Assembly: GCA_023458215.1 (NCBI GenBank)
Contig: JAEXAJ010000176.1
Location: forward strand, 1 to 35,742
Source: Bacteroidota bacterium
GTDB lineage: Bacteria > Bacteroidota > Bacteroidia > Bacteroidales > Bacteroidaceae
Direction of reading: 5' to 3'
DNA: 35,742 nucleotides
Shown here: one piece after another, positions 8,801 through 17,196 of the stretch
How positions within the stretch are numbered: the first letter of the stretch is position 1
Layout: every line of letters begins with the position of its first letter
Translations under genes and position numbers: made by a program
The notes under the pieces: generated by a model
The model's database searches: none
What the model was told of the DNA's origin: nothing
Seen by the model: the letters and a program-made list of their open reading frames with translations, nothing else

Positions 8801-8836
8801 TTCAGTATTCAAATTGGCTTGAACCTGAATTTCTAA
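5807..8836 (+). CDS. susC-like: SusC-like TonB-dependent outer-membrane transporter
   Basis: Outer-membrane beta-barrel that imports oligosaccharides with TonB energy, lidded by SusD. The signal peptide is cut after AYA (about residue 27). It is followed by a carboxypeptidase-regulatory-like domain (30-100), a TonB-box-like segment (EMLDEVVVVGYG, 103-114), a plug domain (about 118-240) and the barrel, ending in an aromatic residue (LNLNF). There is no STN domain, so it does not signal to an ECF sigma/anti-sigma pair. The 1009 residues are nearly the length of starch SusC of B. thetaiotaomicron (1008). It heads susC-susD-susE-susF and has its own promoter and operator-like site upstream. Transporter identity is certain; the substrate is inferred from the neighbours. 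Confidence 0.95.
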   Translation: MKQVNLRIYRTILTLVLGLFLSVGAYAQNITVKGHVKDALGEVIGASVIEKGNTSNGTITDLNGNFSLNVPKGSTLVVSFIGYKTQEVAAAPSVNVTLVEDTEMLDEVVVVGYGRAKKDDLTGSVTAIKPDELSKGITNNAQDMLVGKVAGVDVITSGGTPGAGAQIRVRGGSSLNASNDPLIVIDGLTIDNNTPTGMSNPLAMVNPNDIETFTVLKDASATAIYGSRASNGVIIITTKKGKSGTAPTVTYNGDMTISMIQKKYDVLSGDEFRALADKIWGDKVGEIGMGNANTDWQDYIFRTAISHSHNVSVSGGLKNMPYRLSLGYNASDGIVETSWMRRANVGLNLSPSFFDDHLNLRVNVKYMYEKDRYADAGGAIGAALSMDPTQSVYFDADDARSPFFGGFFQHTQSPKDFNPEWKYTNNPNAPQNPLALLKMKDVQAAANDFTGNFDIDYKIHGLEDLRLHASYGGQYTESKQDDVISKYSYSNNYFGWDGVTQTYKYSITANAYAQYMKEIGAHNIDIMAGAEESHFHRNGYNYGQGTDPYTGAAHDAKSRDEQAWATHNSLVSYFGRLNYTLLNRYMLTATFRADGSSRFSEDNRWGYFPSVALAWKMNEEAFMKNLTWWNELKFRLGWGMTGQQDINSDFGYETHYTTSDSFAQYPFGDTYYGTMRPSAYNPDLKWETTITYNAGFDLGFLNNRITANLDGYYRETKDLLNSVTIPVGMQFGSQLTKNIGSLKNYGVELSINAKPVITKNFTWDLSYNVAWNHNEITDLVDGDSGYYAWSGPKISRGNNTLIQANTVGKATNSFFVYQQVYDEAGKPIEGMYVDRDGNGRIDNGDRYFYKKPSADIIMGLTTKFLYKSWDFSMSFRASIGNYVYYDFLSNRAMVSQSGLYSNSALHNSTAEAVELGFTGIGVGNDNYLSDYFVRNASYLKCSNITLGYSFPALFKVAGHKSCSGRAFVTTQNPFIISKYKGIDPEVANGVDSNPYPRPFSIQIGLNLNF

Positions 8837-8844
8837 CTTATTAA

Positions 8845-10533
8845 ATGCATACAATGATGAAACATATATTTTTGAAAACAGCCCTTGCTGCCCTTTTGAT
8901 GGGTGGAGTGGCAACGTCGTGTGTCAACGACTTGAATATTTCGTCAATCGATCCGCAGTCCAGTTCTTCTTACGGGGATATGGAACTGTTGGCAAAAGTT
9001 TACAGTACACTGGGGCTGACAGGTCAAAGAGGTCCTGCCGGAAGTGGAGATATCAGCAGTGATGAAGGTGAAAGTGGATTCTATCGTACTACCTTCAATC
9101 TACAGCAACTTTGTACAGATGAGTGTCTTTGGGCTTGGCAAACTGATACTGATATTCCTCAGATCACCAATATTGACTGGACGGCTTCATCTGTCCGTGT
9201 ACAATGGACGTTCCAGCGTTTGGCTTTTGATGTGACACTTTGTAATTTCTATCTCACCAATACTGAAGATAAAGCAGATGATCCTCAATACAAACTTTAT
9301 CGTGCAGAGGTTCGTTTCTTGCGCGCCCTTCACATGTGGTACTTCCTTGACCTTTGGGGAAAAGCTCCTTTCAAAACAACTTATGATATCTATGAGTTGC
9401 CGGTAGAGAAAGCAGGTAAAGAACTTTATGACTGGATTGATCAGGAGTTGACTGAAATAGAACCGCAACTTGCTGAAGTAGGTGAGTTCAACAACTCCGC
9501 TAATTTCGGCCGTGCCGACAGAGGTGCTGCTTATATGCTTCACGCCCGTTTGGCTTTGAACTCAGCTGTTTACACCAAAGGTGTTGTAAAAGATTATCAA
9601 AAGGCAATAGATTATTGCGACCTGCTTGACGGAAAATATCAACTGTCTATGAATGATAAGAATGGCTATACCGGTTATGAACAAGTATTTATGGCTGACA
9701 ATGACCAGAATCAGCAAGCCATGAAAGAAATCATTCTGCCTATACGTCAGGATGGTGCTAAAACAAAGTGTTATAGTGGTGCCAACTACCTGGTAAGTTC
9801 TACTCGTATTACCGGAATGCCTTATATGGGTACTTCCAATGGTTGGAGTTGTAACTTCTCTCGTGCTGCTTTGGTTAAGAAATTTTTCCCTACTATCGAA
9901 GATTGTCCGCTTGCTACAGAAAAAGCTCCTGATGGGGCTCCTGAATCTGTGATTATATCACTTGATGAAGCTGCGGGTACTACTACTAAAGATGTACAGA
10001 AGAAGGCCAATGATGACCGTGCACTGTTCTACTCAGGTTGCGGTGGTGGACTTCGCAAGTTGCAGGCCGAACAAATTGCTGGTTTTAACTCTGGTCTTGC
10101 AATTGTGAAGTGGAGCAACATTCGTACAGATGGTGCAGCTACTGCACACAATGAATTCCCTGATGTGGATATTCCTTTGCTACGATATGCTGAAATGTAT
10201 CTGACTCGTGCAGAGGCCAAGTTTCGTTTGAGTGGTGACCCGCAACAAGCACGTGCCGATATCGTGGTTTTGCGTAACCGTGCAGGTGCTTCTACTCCTG
10301 CCACTATTACCGAACAATATATTATTGATGAATGGTGTCGTGAATTCTATATGGAAGGTCGTCGTCGTAGTGACTTAATTCGTTTCGGTCTCTTCACAGG
10401 CGACAAATACATCTGGGACTTTAAGGGTGGCGTTGCTGAAGGCAAGAGCGTAGAAGATTTCTTCAACGTATATCCTATTCCTGCTGATGACATCAATGGT
10501 AATAAGAACCTGACTCAGAACCCGCGTTATTAA
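8845..10533 (+). CDS. susD-like: SusD-like outer-membrane glycan-binding lipoprotein
   Basis: Surface lipoprotein that binds glycan and acts as the hinged lid of the SusC transporter 8 bp upstream. Lipobox Cys26 follows GGVATS. The SusD/RagB fold is recognisable from RAEVRFLRALHMWYFLDLWG, RYAEMYLTRAEAKFR, the GRRRSDLIRF segment and the C-terminal VYPIPADDINGN. The N-terminal stretch GQRGPAGSGDISSDEG and LCTDECLWAW resemble starch SusD more than generic family members. Its 562 residues compare with 551 in starch SusD. The start is uncertain: in-frame ATGs at 8845, 8854 and 8857 all keep the signal peptide, and the first lies in a 13-mer also found before susC. Confidence 0.95.
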   Translation: MHTMMKHIFLKTALAALLMGGVATSCVNDLNISSIDPQSSSSYGDMELLAKVYSTLGLTGQRGPAGSGDISSDEGESGFYRTTFNLQQLCTDECLWAWQTDTDIPQITNIDWTASSVRVQWTFQRLAFDVTLCNFYLTNTEDKADDPQYKLYRAEVRFLRALHMWYFLDLWGKAPFKTTYDIYELPVEKAGKELYDWIDQELTEIEPQLAEVGEFNNSANFGRADRGAAYMLHARLALNSAVYTKGVVKDYQKAIDYCDLLDGKYQLSMNDKNGYTGYEQVFMADNDQNQQAMKEIILPIRQDGAKTKCYSGANYLVSSTRITGMPYMGTSNGWSCNFSRAALVKKFFPTIEDCPLATEKAPDGAPESVIISLDEAAGTTTKDVQKKANDDRALFYSGCGGGLRKLQAEQIAGFNSGLAIVKWSNIRTDGAATAHNEFPDVDIPLLRYAEMYLTRAEAKFRLSGDPQQARADIVVLRNRAGASTPATITEQYIIDEWCREFYMEGRRRSDLIRFGLFTGDKYIWDFKGGVAEGKSVEDFFNVYPIPADDINGNKNLTQNPRY

Positions 10534-10572
10534 AAGAATCATTATTGAATTTACTAAAATCGAAACAATAAT

Positions 10573-11745
10573 ATGAAAAAAATATTGTCAGGAATGTTGC
10601 TTCCCGTTCTTACTTTGGTGTTGGCCACCTCGTGTGAGAAAGATATGGATAGCAATCCTACATTCCACGAAAATACTTCAGGATTTGTATTGAATATGCC
10701 TGCCAATGCAGCCAACAATGTATTGGACTTGATCACTACTGATGAACTCACTTTTACTACCAGTCAGCCGGACTACGGTGGTATACCTTTGAGTACTAAT
10801 TATGATGTACAGGTTTCTTTTGGAGATTTCAGTGCCGAAGCACCTGTGTTTAAAGTTGTAACAAGTTCTACTTCTGCCGTTATGAAGGTATCAGGCAAAC
10901 GGTTGAACGATGCTGTAGTTACTATGTTCCAAGAAGCTAATGAAGGTGTGACTTATCCTTCTAACGAAGTGAAGGACGTCTATGTACGTCTGCATGCTAA
11001 TATTAATGGTATGGAGTTGGGTAGTTGCTACTCTAATGTTATCAAAATACAAGTAATAGCTACTTATCAGGCTCCCAGCATCAAGTTACCTGATAATATC
11101 TTTATTGCGGGTTCTAGCATTGGTAAAGCTTGGACAACTTGGAAACCGTTTACAGGAGTATATGGTCTTGAGGGCAACTATTTTACCGTAGTTTATATGC
11201 CCGATGGTGCTGAATTTAAGTGGGGTACTTACGCTGAACAATGGTTAGGTTATGCCGATGTGAAGACATTCAATGATGAGGCTAATGCTGGATTATCTGA
11301 TAAGGGCGGTAATATTAAAGTTGAAAAAGGTGGCTGGTATGTACTTTGCTTCAAGGGTAAGATTAATGGTGAGGCTATCGATTATACGTTGAATGTTTAT
11401 CCTGCAGCTCTATACATTATTGGTAATGCTACCGGTTCATGGACTGATGCAGACCCTGCTTTAAAACTCACGTCTCCGACAGATGATACAGGTGTATGGG
11501 AATCTCCAGCATTTGCCGGTGGTGGTGAAATGCGTGCTTATGTAAAAGTTGGTACATTTGATTGGTGGCGTACTGAATTTACACTCTTCGAGGGTAAATT
11601 ATTCTGGCGTGCCGTTAACCTCCCCGACGGTTGGGGCAAAGATTTGGGTGCTGAATATAGTGTTACTCCTTCTGCAGGTCAGAAGTTGTACGTTAAATTT
11701 GGTACACCGGGCGTAGATGCCGATGAAACGGGTGAGGTGAAATAA
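10573..11745 (+). CDS. susE-like: SusE-like glycan-binding lipoprotein
   Basis: Surface lipoprotein that helps SusD hold glycan. Lipobox Cys21 is followed by EKDMDSN, an acidic stretch typical of surface export. An Ig-like N-terminal domain (about 30-165) leads to two carbohydrate-binding modules (about 172-280, starting NIFIAGSSIG, and 281-390, starting ALYIIGNATG). The last module carries FDWWRTEF followed by GKLFWR, a signature shared with the last module of the next gene and with starch-binding SusE/SusF proteins. At 390 residues it is almost the size of B. thetaiotaomicron SusE (387). It lies 39 bp after susD and 35 bp before the next start. Starch or another alpha-glucan is the likeliest ligand, by family. 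Confidence 0.88.
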   Translation: MKKILSGMLLPVLTLVLATSCEKDMDSNPTFHENTSGFVLNMPANAANNVLDLITTDELTFTTSQPDYGGIPLSTNYDVQVSFGDFSAEAPVFKVVTSSTSAVMKVSGKRLNDAVVTMFQEANEGVTYPSNEVKDVYVRLHANINGMELGSCYSNVIKIQVIATYQAPSIKLPDNIFIAGSSIGKAWTTWKPFTGVYGLEGNYFTVVYMPDGAEFKWGTYAEQWLGYADVKTFNDEANAGLSDKGGNIKVEKGGWYVLCFKGKINGEAIDYTLNVYPAALYIIGNATGSWTDADPALKLTSPTDDTGVWESPAFAGGGEMRAYVKVGTFDWWRTEFTLFEGKLFWRAVNLPDGWGKDLGAEYSVTPSAGQKLYVKFGTPGVDADETGEVK

Positions 11746-11780
11746 CCTGAATGATAATCTTATTTAAAAAGAAAAACATT

Positions 11781-13253
11781 ATGAAGAAAAATCAAATACT
11801 CGCAGGTATATTCTTTGCAGGAATTACCTTAGGTGCTTGTACGGAAGATTATAAGGATTGGGCTGACCCCCAATCCAACTCTCCCGAAGAGGCTGCCGCT
11901 AAATATGAGATCAGTTACGCAGCAGGTGCTGATGCAACTGTCGTTATGGAAGATGTATATGCTCAATATGCCGATGATGAAGATGGGCTTAAAACTGACT
12001 CAGTTGCCATTTCCTCATTATCAAGCAGTAATGCAAAAATTGCTTCTATCCTTGTCAATAGTGTCAATATCAATGGAGTTGCCATTGGCGCAGCATTTAA
12101 AGACGGACAAATTAAGGTGAATACATTAGAGCTTGATGCAGTAGTTCGTGAAGCTTTCAAAAGTCGTGCTCATGTAGAGCGTGCACTTGATGTCAACGTA
12201 CAGGCAACAGCAAAATTGGCTACCGGTGAGGCTGTGGCTGTAGCAGGTACTACACAACTAAAGTTGACCCCTGTTGCAACTCCTACTGTTAGTGAGAATG
12301 GATATTATATACTGGGTGACTTTCAAACTGTGTCTTCCGGTAAAGGTTGGGATGAAAAGAATCCTGTGGTGATGGAGAAGATTGGTGATGGACTTTATAA
12401 AGCAACAATAACAACTGCTGCTGAAAAATCTTGGTTTAAATTCTTCCGTGCTTATGATGTAACTAATCCTTCTTGGGATGATGACATCAATCCTGGTCAA
12501 TTAGGTACTGCAATAGATGGTGATGTGGCTACAGAAAACTTTTTAGTATGGGTTGGTGATCCTTCTTGCACTAAAGTACAAGCTCCTGCTATTAACGGTA
12601 TAAATGATTATATCGTAACGCTGGATGTTGTTAACATGACTTTTAAAGTAGCAATTAAGACGGTCGATCTTTTCATGACGGGAAGCAATTATGGATGGGG
12701 TGACACTTGGAAACAGTTTACTCCGATTTATGGTGCAGATGGTGAATACTGGAATATCGTATATTTGGAAGCAGGTGAAAAGATTAAGTTTGCTCCACAA
12801 GCTGACTGGGGAAATGACTTCGGTGGTCAGGCTACAGTCAACGACGAAGCCGGTGCAGGTTTGGCTGCTGATGCCGACAACAATCTGGAAGTTAAGAATG
12901 CCGGTTGGTATTTGTTGCATGTTATTAATGGCACTGACCGTGTAGTTAATGTGTTTGCTCCTAATGTTTACTTAAACGGTAATACAATAGGTGGATGGGA
13001 TATTACCGATGCTGGTAAGTTTACTATTCCTGAGACCAAAGATGGAGAATTCGTGTCTCCGGCATTTGTTGCTTCTGATGAAGTACGTATGTGTGTAAAC
13101 TTTGGAGGCTTTGATTGGTGGAAGACTGAATTCATTGTTCTTGACGGAAAGATAGTGTATAGAGGTGGTGGCAATGACCAAGAGCGAGTAAAGGTTACTT
13201 CAGGTCAGAAAGCTTATTTGAACTTTACAGCCGGTACGGGTTCTTTCAAGTAA
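11781..13253 (+). CDS. susF-like: SusF-like glycan-binding lipoprotein
   Basis: Third surface binding lipoprotein of the operon. The ATG at 11781 is preferred over an in-frame ATG at 11751 because it puts the signal peptide at the terminus (lipobox Cys20, then TEDYKDW). The product is 490 residues against 485 for B. thetaiotaomicron SusF. An N-terminal Ig-like domain is followed by three binding modules: GYYILGDFQ (about 175-285), DLFMTGSNYGWGD (about 290-390) and NVYLNGNTIGGWD (about 392-490). The last has FDWWKTEF then GKIVYRGGGND, as in the SusE-like neighbour, so the two proteins share a duplicated module. A strong intrinsic terminator sits just after the stop, ending the import/binding half of the operon. 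Confidence 0.88.
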   Translation: MKKNQILAGIFFAGITLGACTEDYKDWADPQSNSPEEAAAKYEISYAAGADATVVMEDVYAQYADDEDGLKTDSVAISSLSSSNAKIASILVNSVNINGVAIGAAFKDGQIKVNTLELDAVVREAFKSRAHVERALDVNVQATAKLATGEAVAVAGTTQLKLTPVATPTVSENGYYILGDFQTVSSGKGWDEKNPVVMEKIGDGLYKATITTAAEKSWFKFFRAYDVTNPSWDDDINPGQLGTAIDGDVATENFLVWVGDPSCTKVQAPAINGINDYIVTLDVVNMTFKVAIKTVDLFMTGSNYGWGDTWKQFTPIYGADGEYWNIVYLEAGEKIKFAPQADWGNDFGGQATVNDEAGAGLAADADNNLEVKNAGWYLLHVINGTDRVVNVFAPNVYLNGNTIGGWDITDAGKFTIPETKDGEFVSPAFVASDEVRMCVNFGGFDWWKTEFIVLDGKIVYRGGGNDQERVKVTSGQKAYLNFTAGTGSFK

Positions 13254-13272
13254 TTTTGTATAGATATTGAAT

Positions 13273-13324
13273 TAAGCCCTTTTTCTCGCAATGGAAAATA
13301 CGAGGAGAAGGGCTTATATTTTTC
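13273..13324 (+). terminator. Intrinsic terminator after susF
   Basis: A 16-bp stem (13273-13288 with 13301-13316, including two G-U pairs) with a 12-nt loop is followed by TATATTTTTC. This is the clearest rho-independent terminator in the window. Because the next gene points the same way with no obvious promoter between, it may be leaky and lower enzyme expression relative to SusCDEF. Confidence 0.85.
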
Positions 13325-13350
13325 AAGATAAATAATCACTATTATACATT

Positions 13351-14469
13351 ATGAGGAGTTTTAGACTAGTATTTGCTTTATTATTCCTGTTTGCATTGTG
13401 CTTGGAAATCCATGCTCAGCAACGTCTTCTTGGTGGGGATATTTCTTTATTGCCCAGTTATGAAGAAGCAGGAGCTGTGTATCGTGACGAAACAGGAAAG
13501 GTTATTAACCCACTTGGATATTTTAAAGAAGAAGGTTGGAATGCTATTCGTGTTCGTCTCTTTGTTGATCCTTCCAAAGCTTCTGCTGAACACAAAGGTG
13601 AAGGTGTGTGCCAAGATTTGGATTATGTGGTTAAATTCGGACGAAGAATAAAGGAAGCAGGCTATCAGTTTATGCTCGACTTTCATTATTCTGATACATG
13701 GGCTGATCCGGGCAAGCAGTTCATGCCTCATCGTTGGAAAGATGTCGATATAACTTCACTTCCCGATAGTGTATATCAATATACGAAGAACAGTCTTCAA
13801 TTTATGGCAAAATCCGGTGCATGCCCTGACTTGATACAAGTGGGAAACGAAATAACCAACGGAATGATGTGGCCTGTAGCAAAGGTGGAACCACTTGGAA
13901 AAGATAACTGGAATATACTTGTAAAGTTGTTGGAGAGTGGTGCCAAGGCTTGCCGTGAAGTATGCCCTCAGGCTAAAATTATTATACATACAGAGAAGGC
14001 GGGTGAATGGGATGAAACGAAATCTTATTATAATCATTTGCGGCAGCTTGATTATGATGTTATCGGACTTAGTTATTATCCAATGTGGCACAAAGCTGTG
14101 GGGGTACTTGGTGCTACACTTGATTCTCTTGCTGTGACTTTTCCTGATAAGGAGGTTATGATAGTGGAAACAGCCGCCTATTATTCACATGAAAAAGACC
14201 GGTGGGCAAAAAGTGCAGACCAATATTCTGAATTCTACCCTATCAACTTTGAAGGACAACGTATTTTTATTCATGAACTTGTTGCCGAATTACGCCGTCA
14301 TGTTAACGTGACAGGCTTGTTTTGGTGGTTTCCCGAAGAGAATGCCTATGGTAATAATGTAACAGACGGATGGCTTAACCGTGGACTTTTTGATAATCGT
14401 ACCGGTAAAGTACTTCCGGCAATGAAAGAATTTAATCAGTTTGTAAAACCTGTTATCCGTCAATTTTAA
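13351..14469 (+). CDS. GH53 endo-beta-1,4-galactanase-like enzyme, periplasmic
   Basis: Second GH53 enzyme in the window. The type I signal peptide (cut after EIHA, about residue 22) has no lipobox, so the enzyme should be periplasmic, unlike the lipoprotein GH53 at 1275. Family hallmarks are GGDISLLPSYE (28-38), IRVRLFVDP (66-74), DFHYSDTWADPG (110-121), acid/base Glu167 in VGNEI and nucleophile Glu273 in IVETA. It is shorter than the first enzyme in the middle region (372 against 391 residues), so the substrate cleft may differ. It follows the susF terminator by under 40 bp and precedes the esterase/GH13 gene by 19 bp. A galactanase inside an otherwise starch-like operon is unexpected; it may act on imported galactan fragments or on a related linkage. 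Confidence 0.9.
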   Translation: MRSFRLVFALLFLFALCLEIHAQQRLLGGDISLLPSYEEAGAVYRDETGKVINPLGYFKEEGWNAIRVRLFVDPSKASAEHKGEGVCQDLDYVVKFGRRIKEAGYQFMLDFHYSDTWADPGKQFMPHRWKDVDITSLPDSVYQYTKNSLQFMAKSGACPDLIQVGNEITNGMMWPVAKVEPLGKDNWNILVKLLESGAKACREVCPQAKIIIHTEKAGEWDETKSYYNHLRQLDYDVIGLSYYPMWHKAVGVLGATLDSLAVTFPDKEVMIVETAAYYSHEKDRWAKSADQYSEFYPINFEGQRIFIHELVAELRRHVNVTGLFWWFPEENAYGNNVTDGWLNRGLFDNRTGKVLPAMKEFNQFVKPVIRQF

Positions 14470-14488
14470 TAGCTTTATTTTGTATATC

Positions 14489-17182
14489 ATGAAACTTGGA
14501 ACTTTATTTTTACTAATTGTTTTATTGTTCAGCCAGCAGGGATATGCTGAACAAACTGTATCGTCAGGAAAACTTGTTGAATATCCCAAATTCAAATCTT
14601 CCTTTGTCGATTCGCGCGATGTTTTTGTTTGGCTTCCTTCTGATTATTCGGGGAAGAAGAAATATGATGTCATTTATATGCACGACGGGCAAATGCTTTT
14701 TGATGCATCGGTTACATGGAATAAGCAAGAGTGGGGAATTGATGAAGTATTGGGGAGGTTACTGGGAGAGAAGAAAATTGAACCTTGTATTGTTGTAGGG
14801 ATAGCCAATATTGCAGAAACCAGATATGAGGATTATTTTCCCCAAAAGGCTTTGAAATACTTATCTGATGATAATGTACCTGATAATGTTCGTTTTAATG
14901 CTGATAATTATCTACGTTTTTTGGTAGAAGAGGTGAAACCATTTATTGATAAAGAATATTCTACGAATAAAGAACGTAATAATACATTTATTATGGGGTC
15001 GAGCATGGGCGGGCTAATTTCCCTTTATGCTATTTGTGAATATCCCGATATATTTGGAGGGGCTGCTTGTCTTTCAACACATGTGCCTATGATATTGAGT
15101 AGTGAAGGGGCTGCAAAAGAAAAGGCAGATAAATGGTCAGCGGCTTTTCGAAGTTATCTTGATGAAAACCTTCCTAAAGCAAATAGTCGGATGATTTACA
15201 TGGATAGAGGTGATGCTACACTGGATGCTTTTTACCCTCCTTATCAGGATGAACTGGATAAATTGATGCGGCGTAAAGGATGGAGCGAACCTATGTGGGT
15301 ATCCAAAGTTTATCCGGGAGCGGCTCACATGGAAAAGGACTGGATGAGACGTTTGGATACTCCTATTCAGTTCTTGTTGGGTAATGAGAAGGCAGAGAAA
15401 GTGGAAAGAATAGAACCTGCTTTCTGGTGGTGTGGTATGAAGAATACTCAGTTGCAATTAATGGTTTATGGCGCAAATATAGCTACTTACAAACCTGTGA
15501 TTAATTATCCGGGAGTTACACTGAAAAGTGTGCATCCGATGGAAAGCCCTAATTATTTAATCTTGTATTTGGATATTGAAAATGCCGTACCGGGTAAGTT
15601 TTCTATTGAGTTTGTTAAAGGAAAAAGAAAACTGGTTACTTCCTACGAGTTGAAGAGCCGGAAAGAAAATGGAGATAAAAAAATAGGGTTCAACTCTTCA
15701 GATGTGGTTTATTTGTTGATGCCCGATCGCTTTGCCAATGGTAATGAAGGAAATGATAAGGTGCAAATGAAATACCCTTATGTTGTAGATCGTAAGGATG
15801 TGAATGCACGTCATGGCGGTGATTTGGCCGGCATAATGCAGCATCTTGATTACTTGGATAGTTTAGGAATCACTGCCATTTGGACAACTCCCGTATTAGA
15901 AAACGATATGGGTGAAGGTTCGTATCATGGTTATGCTGCAACAGATTATTATAAAATAGATCCTCGTCTGGGGACTAATGAGGATTATGTCCGTTTGGCA
16001 GAGTCTATGCATCAGCGTGGAATGAAATTAATTATGGATATGGTTTTTAATCATTGTGGAAGCAATCACCCTTGGTTACTTGATCCACCCATGCGTAATT
16101 GGTTTAATAATTCGGATAAAAATAAATATGTGGAAACCAACCATGATAAAACGGTATTTTTCGATCCCTATGCTTCGGATATAGATAAAGAAGAGATGAC
16201 GGATGGATGGTTTGTAACTACCATGCCCGATTTGAATCAAAGGAATCGTTTTCTTGCCGATTATTTGATTCAGAATTCAATCTGGTGGATTGAATATGCC
16301 AATTTGGATGGTATTCGCCAAGATACGTATGTATATCCTGATCCCGATATGATGGTTCGTTGGTGCAAAGAAGTTTTTGAGGAATATCCTAATTTCAACA
16401 TTGTAGGTGAAGTGATGATTTCTAATAATTCTTTTGGCACGGCGTATTGGCAAAAAAACAGTGCCATGAATGACAAAGCTGATACGGGACTAAAATCAGT
16501 GATGGACTTTCGTCTAAAGGCAGTAGCAGATAAGGCTTTCCATGAAGAAACATCTTGGAATGCCGGTTTGCAACTTATATTTGAGCATTTCGCATACGAT
16601 TTTTGCTATCCTGATGTTAATAACGTAATGCGTTTGCTGGAGAACCATGATTCAGATCGTTTCTTGTTGGAAGCTCCTGAAAATTTGAATGCCTATAAGC
16701 AGGCTGTTACCTTGTTACTTACAATTCCCGGTATTCCGCAATTGTATTATGGGCAAGAGTTATTAATGACCGGCACTACTAAAATTGATTTTGGATATAT
16801 ACGTCCGGATATGCCGGGAGGATGGAAAGATGATGCCGGTAGTGTTTTCAGGGAAAAAGGAAGAACGCCTATGCAGCAGGAAGCTTTCAACTTTATGAAA
16901 AACTTGTTGCAATGGCGTAAGGGAAATGAAGTTATCTCCAAAGGTAAAATGAAACACTTCATGCCTCGCAACAATGTATATGTGTATGAGCGTTCGTACA
17001 ATGGAAAGAGTATACTTGTTGTGATGAATGGGGTGAGCGAGGAGGTTGATTTGGATTTAAGTCATTATAAGGAAGTGATAGGTGATAAAATCAATTCGAG
17101 AAATGTGCTGACAAATAGCAATATGCAATTAGGGAAAACGTTGCATTTGCAGCCTAAGGAGGTACTCGTACTCGAATTATAA
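14489..17182 (+). CDS. Fusion of CE1/Fes-like esterase and SusA-like GH13 enzyme
   Basis: Two enzymes in one periplasmic polypeptide. The ATG at 14489 is chosen over a TTG at 14480, giving 897 residues with a type I signal peptide (cut near GYAEQ). The N-terminal half (about 30-300) is an alpha/beta-hydrolase of the Fes/EstD/CE1 type, with YMHDGQMLF, nucleophile Ser172 in GSSMGG and a likely catalytic His280 in GAAHMEKD. A cyclomaltodextrinase N-terminal domain follows (about 308-385, EPAFWWCGMKNTQLQLMVYG). The GH13 barrel (about 400-800) has nucleophile Asp612 in GIRQD, acid/base Glu641 in VGEV and Asp721 in ENHDSD, so it should be active. The second half matches neopullulanase SusA. The esterase substrate is unknown; acetyl or feruloyl groups are possible. 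Confidence 0.9.
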   Translation: MKLGTLFLLIVLLFSQQGYAEQTVSSGKLVEYPKFKSSFVDSRDVFVWLPSDYSGKKKYDVIYMHDGQMLFDASVTWNKQEWGIDEVLGRLLGEKKIEPCIVVGIANIAETRYEDYFPQKALKYLSDDNVPDNVRFNADNYLRFLVEEVKPFIDKEYSTNKERNNTFIMGSSMGGLISLYAICEYPDIFGGAACLSTHVPMILSSEGAAKEKADKWSAAFRSYLDENLPKANSRMIYMDRGDATLDAFYPPYQDELDKLMRRKGWSEPMWVSKVYPGAAHMEKDWMRRLDTPIQFLLGNEKAEKVERIEPAFWWCGMKNTQLQLMVYGANIATYKPVINYPGVTLKSVHPMESPNYLILYLDIENAVPGKFSIEFVKGKRKLVTSYELKSRKENGDKKIGFNSSDVVYLLMPDRFANGNEGNDKVQMKYPYVVDRKDVNARHGGDLAGIMQHLDYLDSLGITAIWTTPVLENDMGEGSYHGYAATDYYKIDPRLGTNEDYVRLAESMHQRGMKLIMDMVFNHCGSNHPWLLDPPMRNWFNNSDKNKYVETNHDKTVFFDPYASDIDKEEMTDGWFVTTMPDLNQRNRFLADYLIQNSIWWIEYANLDGIRQDTYVYPDPDMMVRWCKEVFEEYPNFNIVGEVMISNNSFGTAYWQKNSAMNDKADTGLKSVMDFRLKAVADKAFHEETSWNAGLQLIFEHFAYDFCYPDVNNVMRLLENHDSDRFLLEAPENLNAYKQAVTLLLTIPGIPQLYYGQELLMTGTTKIDFGYIRPDMPGGWKDDAGSVFREKGRTPMQQEAFNFMKNLLQWRKGNEVISKGKMKHFMPRNNVYVYERSYNGKSILVVMNGVSEEVDLDLSHYKEVIGDKINSRNVLTNSNMQLGKTLHLQPKEVLVLEL

Positions 17183-17196
17183 TATTGAAATTTTTG

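Noticed and set aside
14480..14488. TTG start for the esterase/GH13 fusion
   Set aside because: An ATG three codons later gives a standard signal peptide and the extra residues add nothing.
17185..17196. TTG start for the EreA-like gene
   Set aside because: Tandem ATGs at 17197 and 17200 give a normal signal peptide with better start codons.
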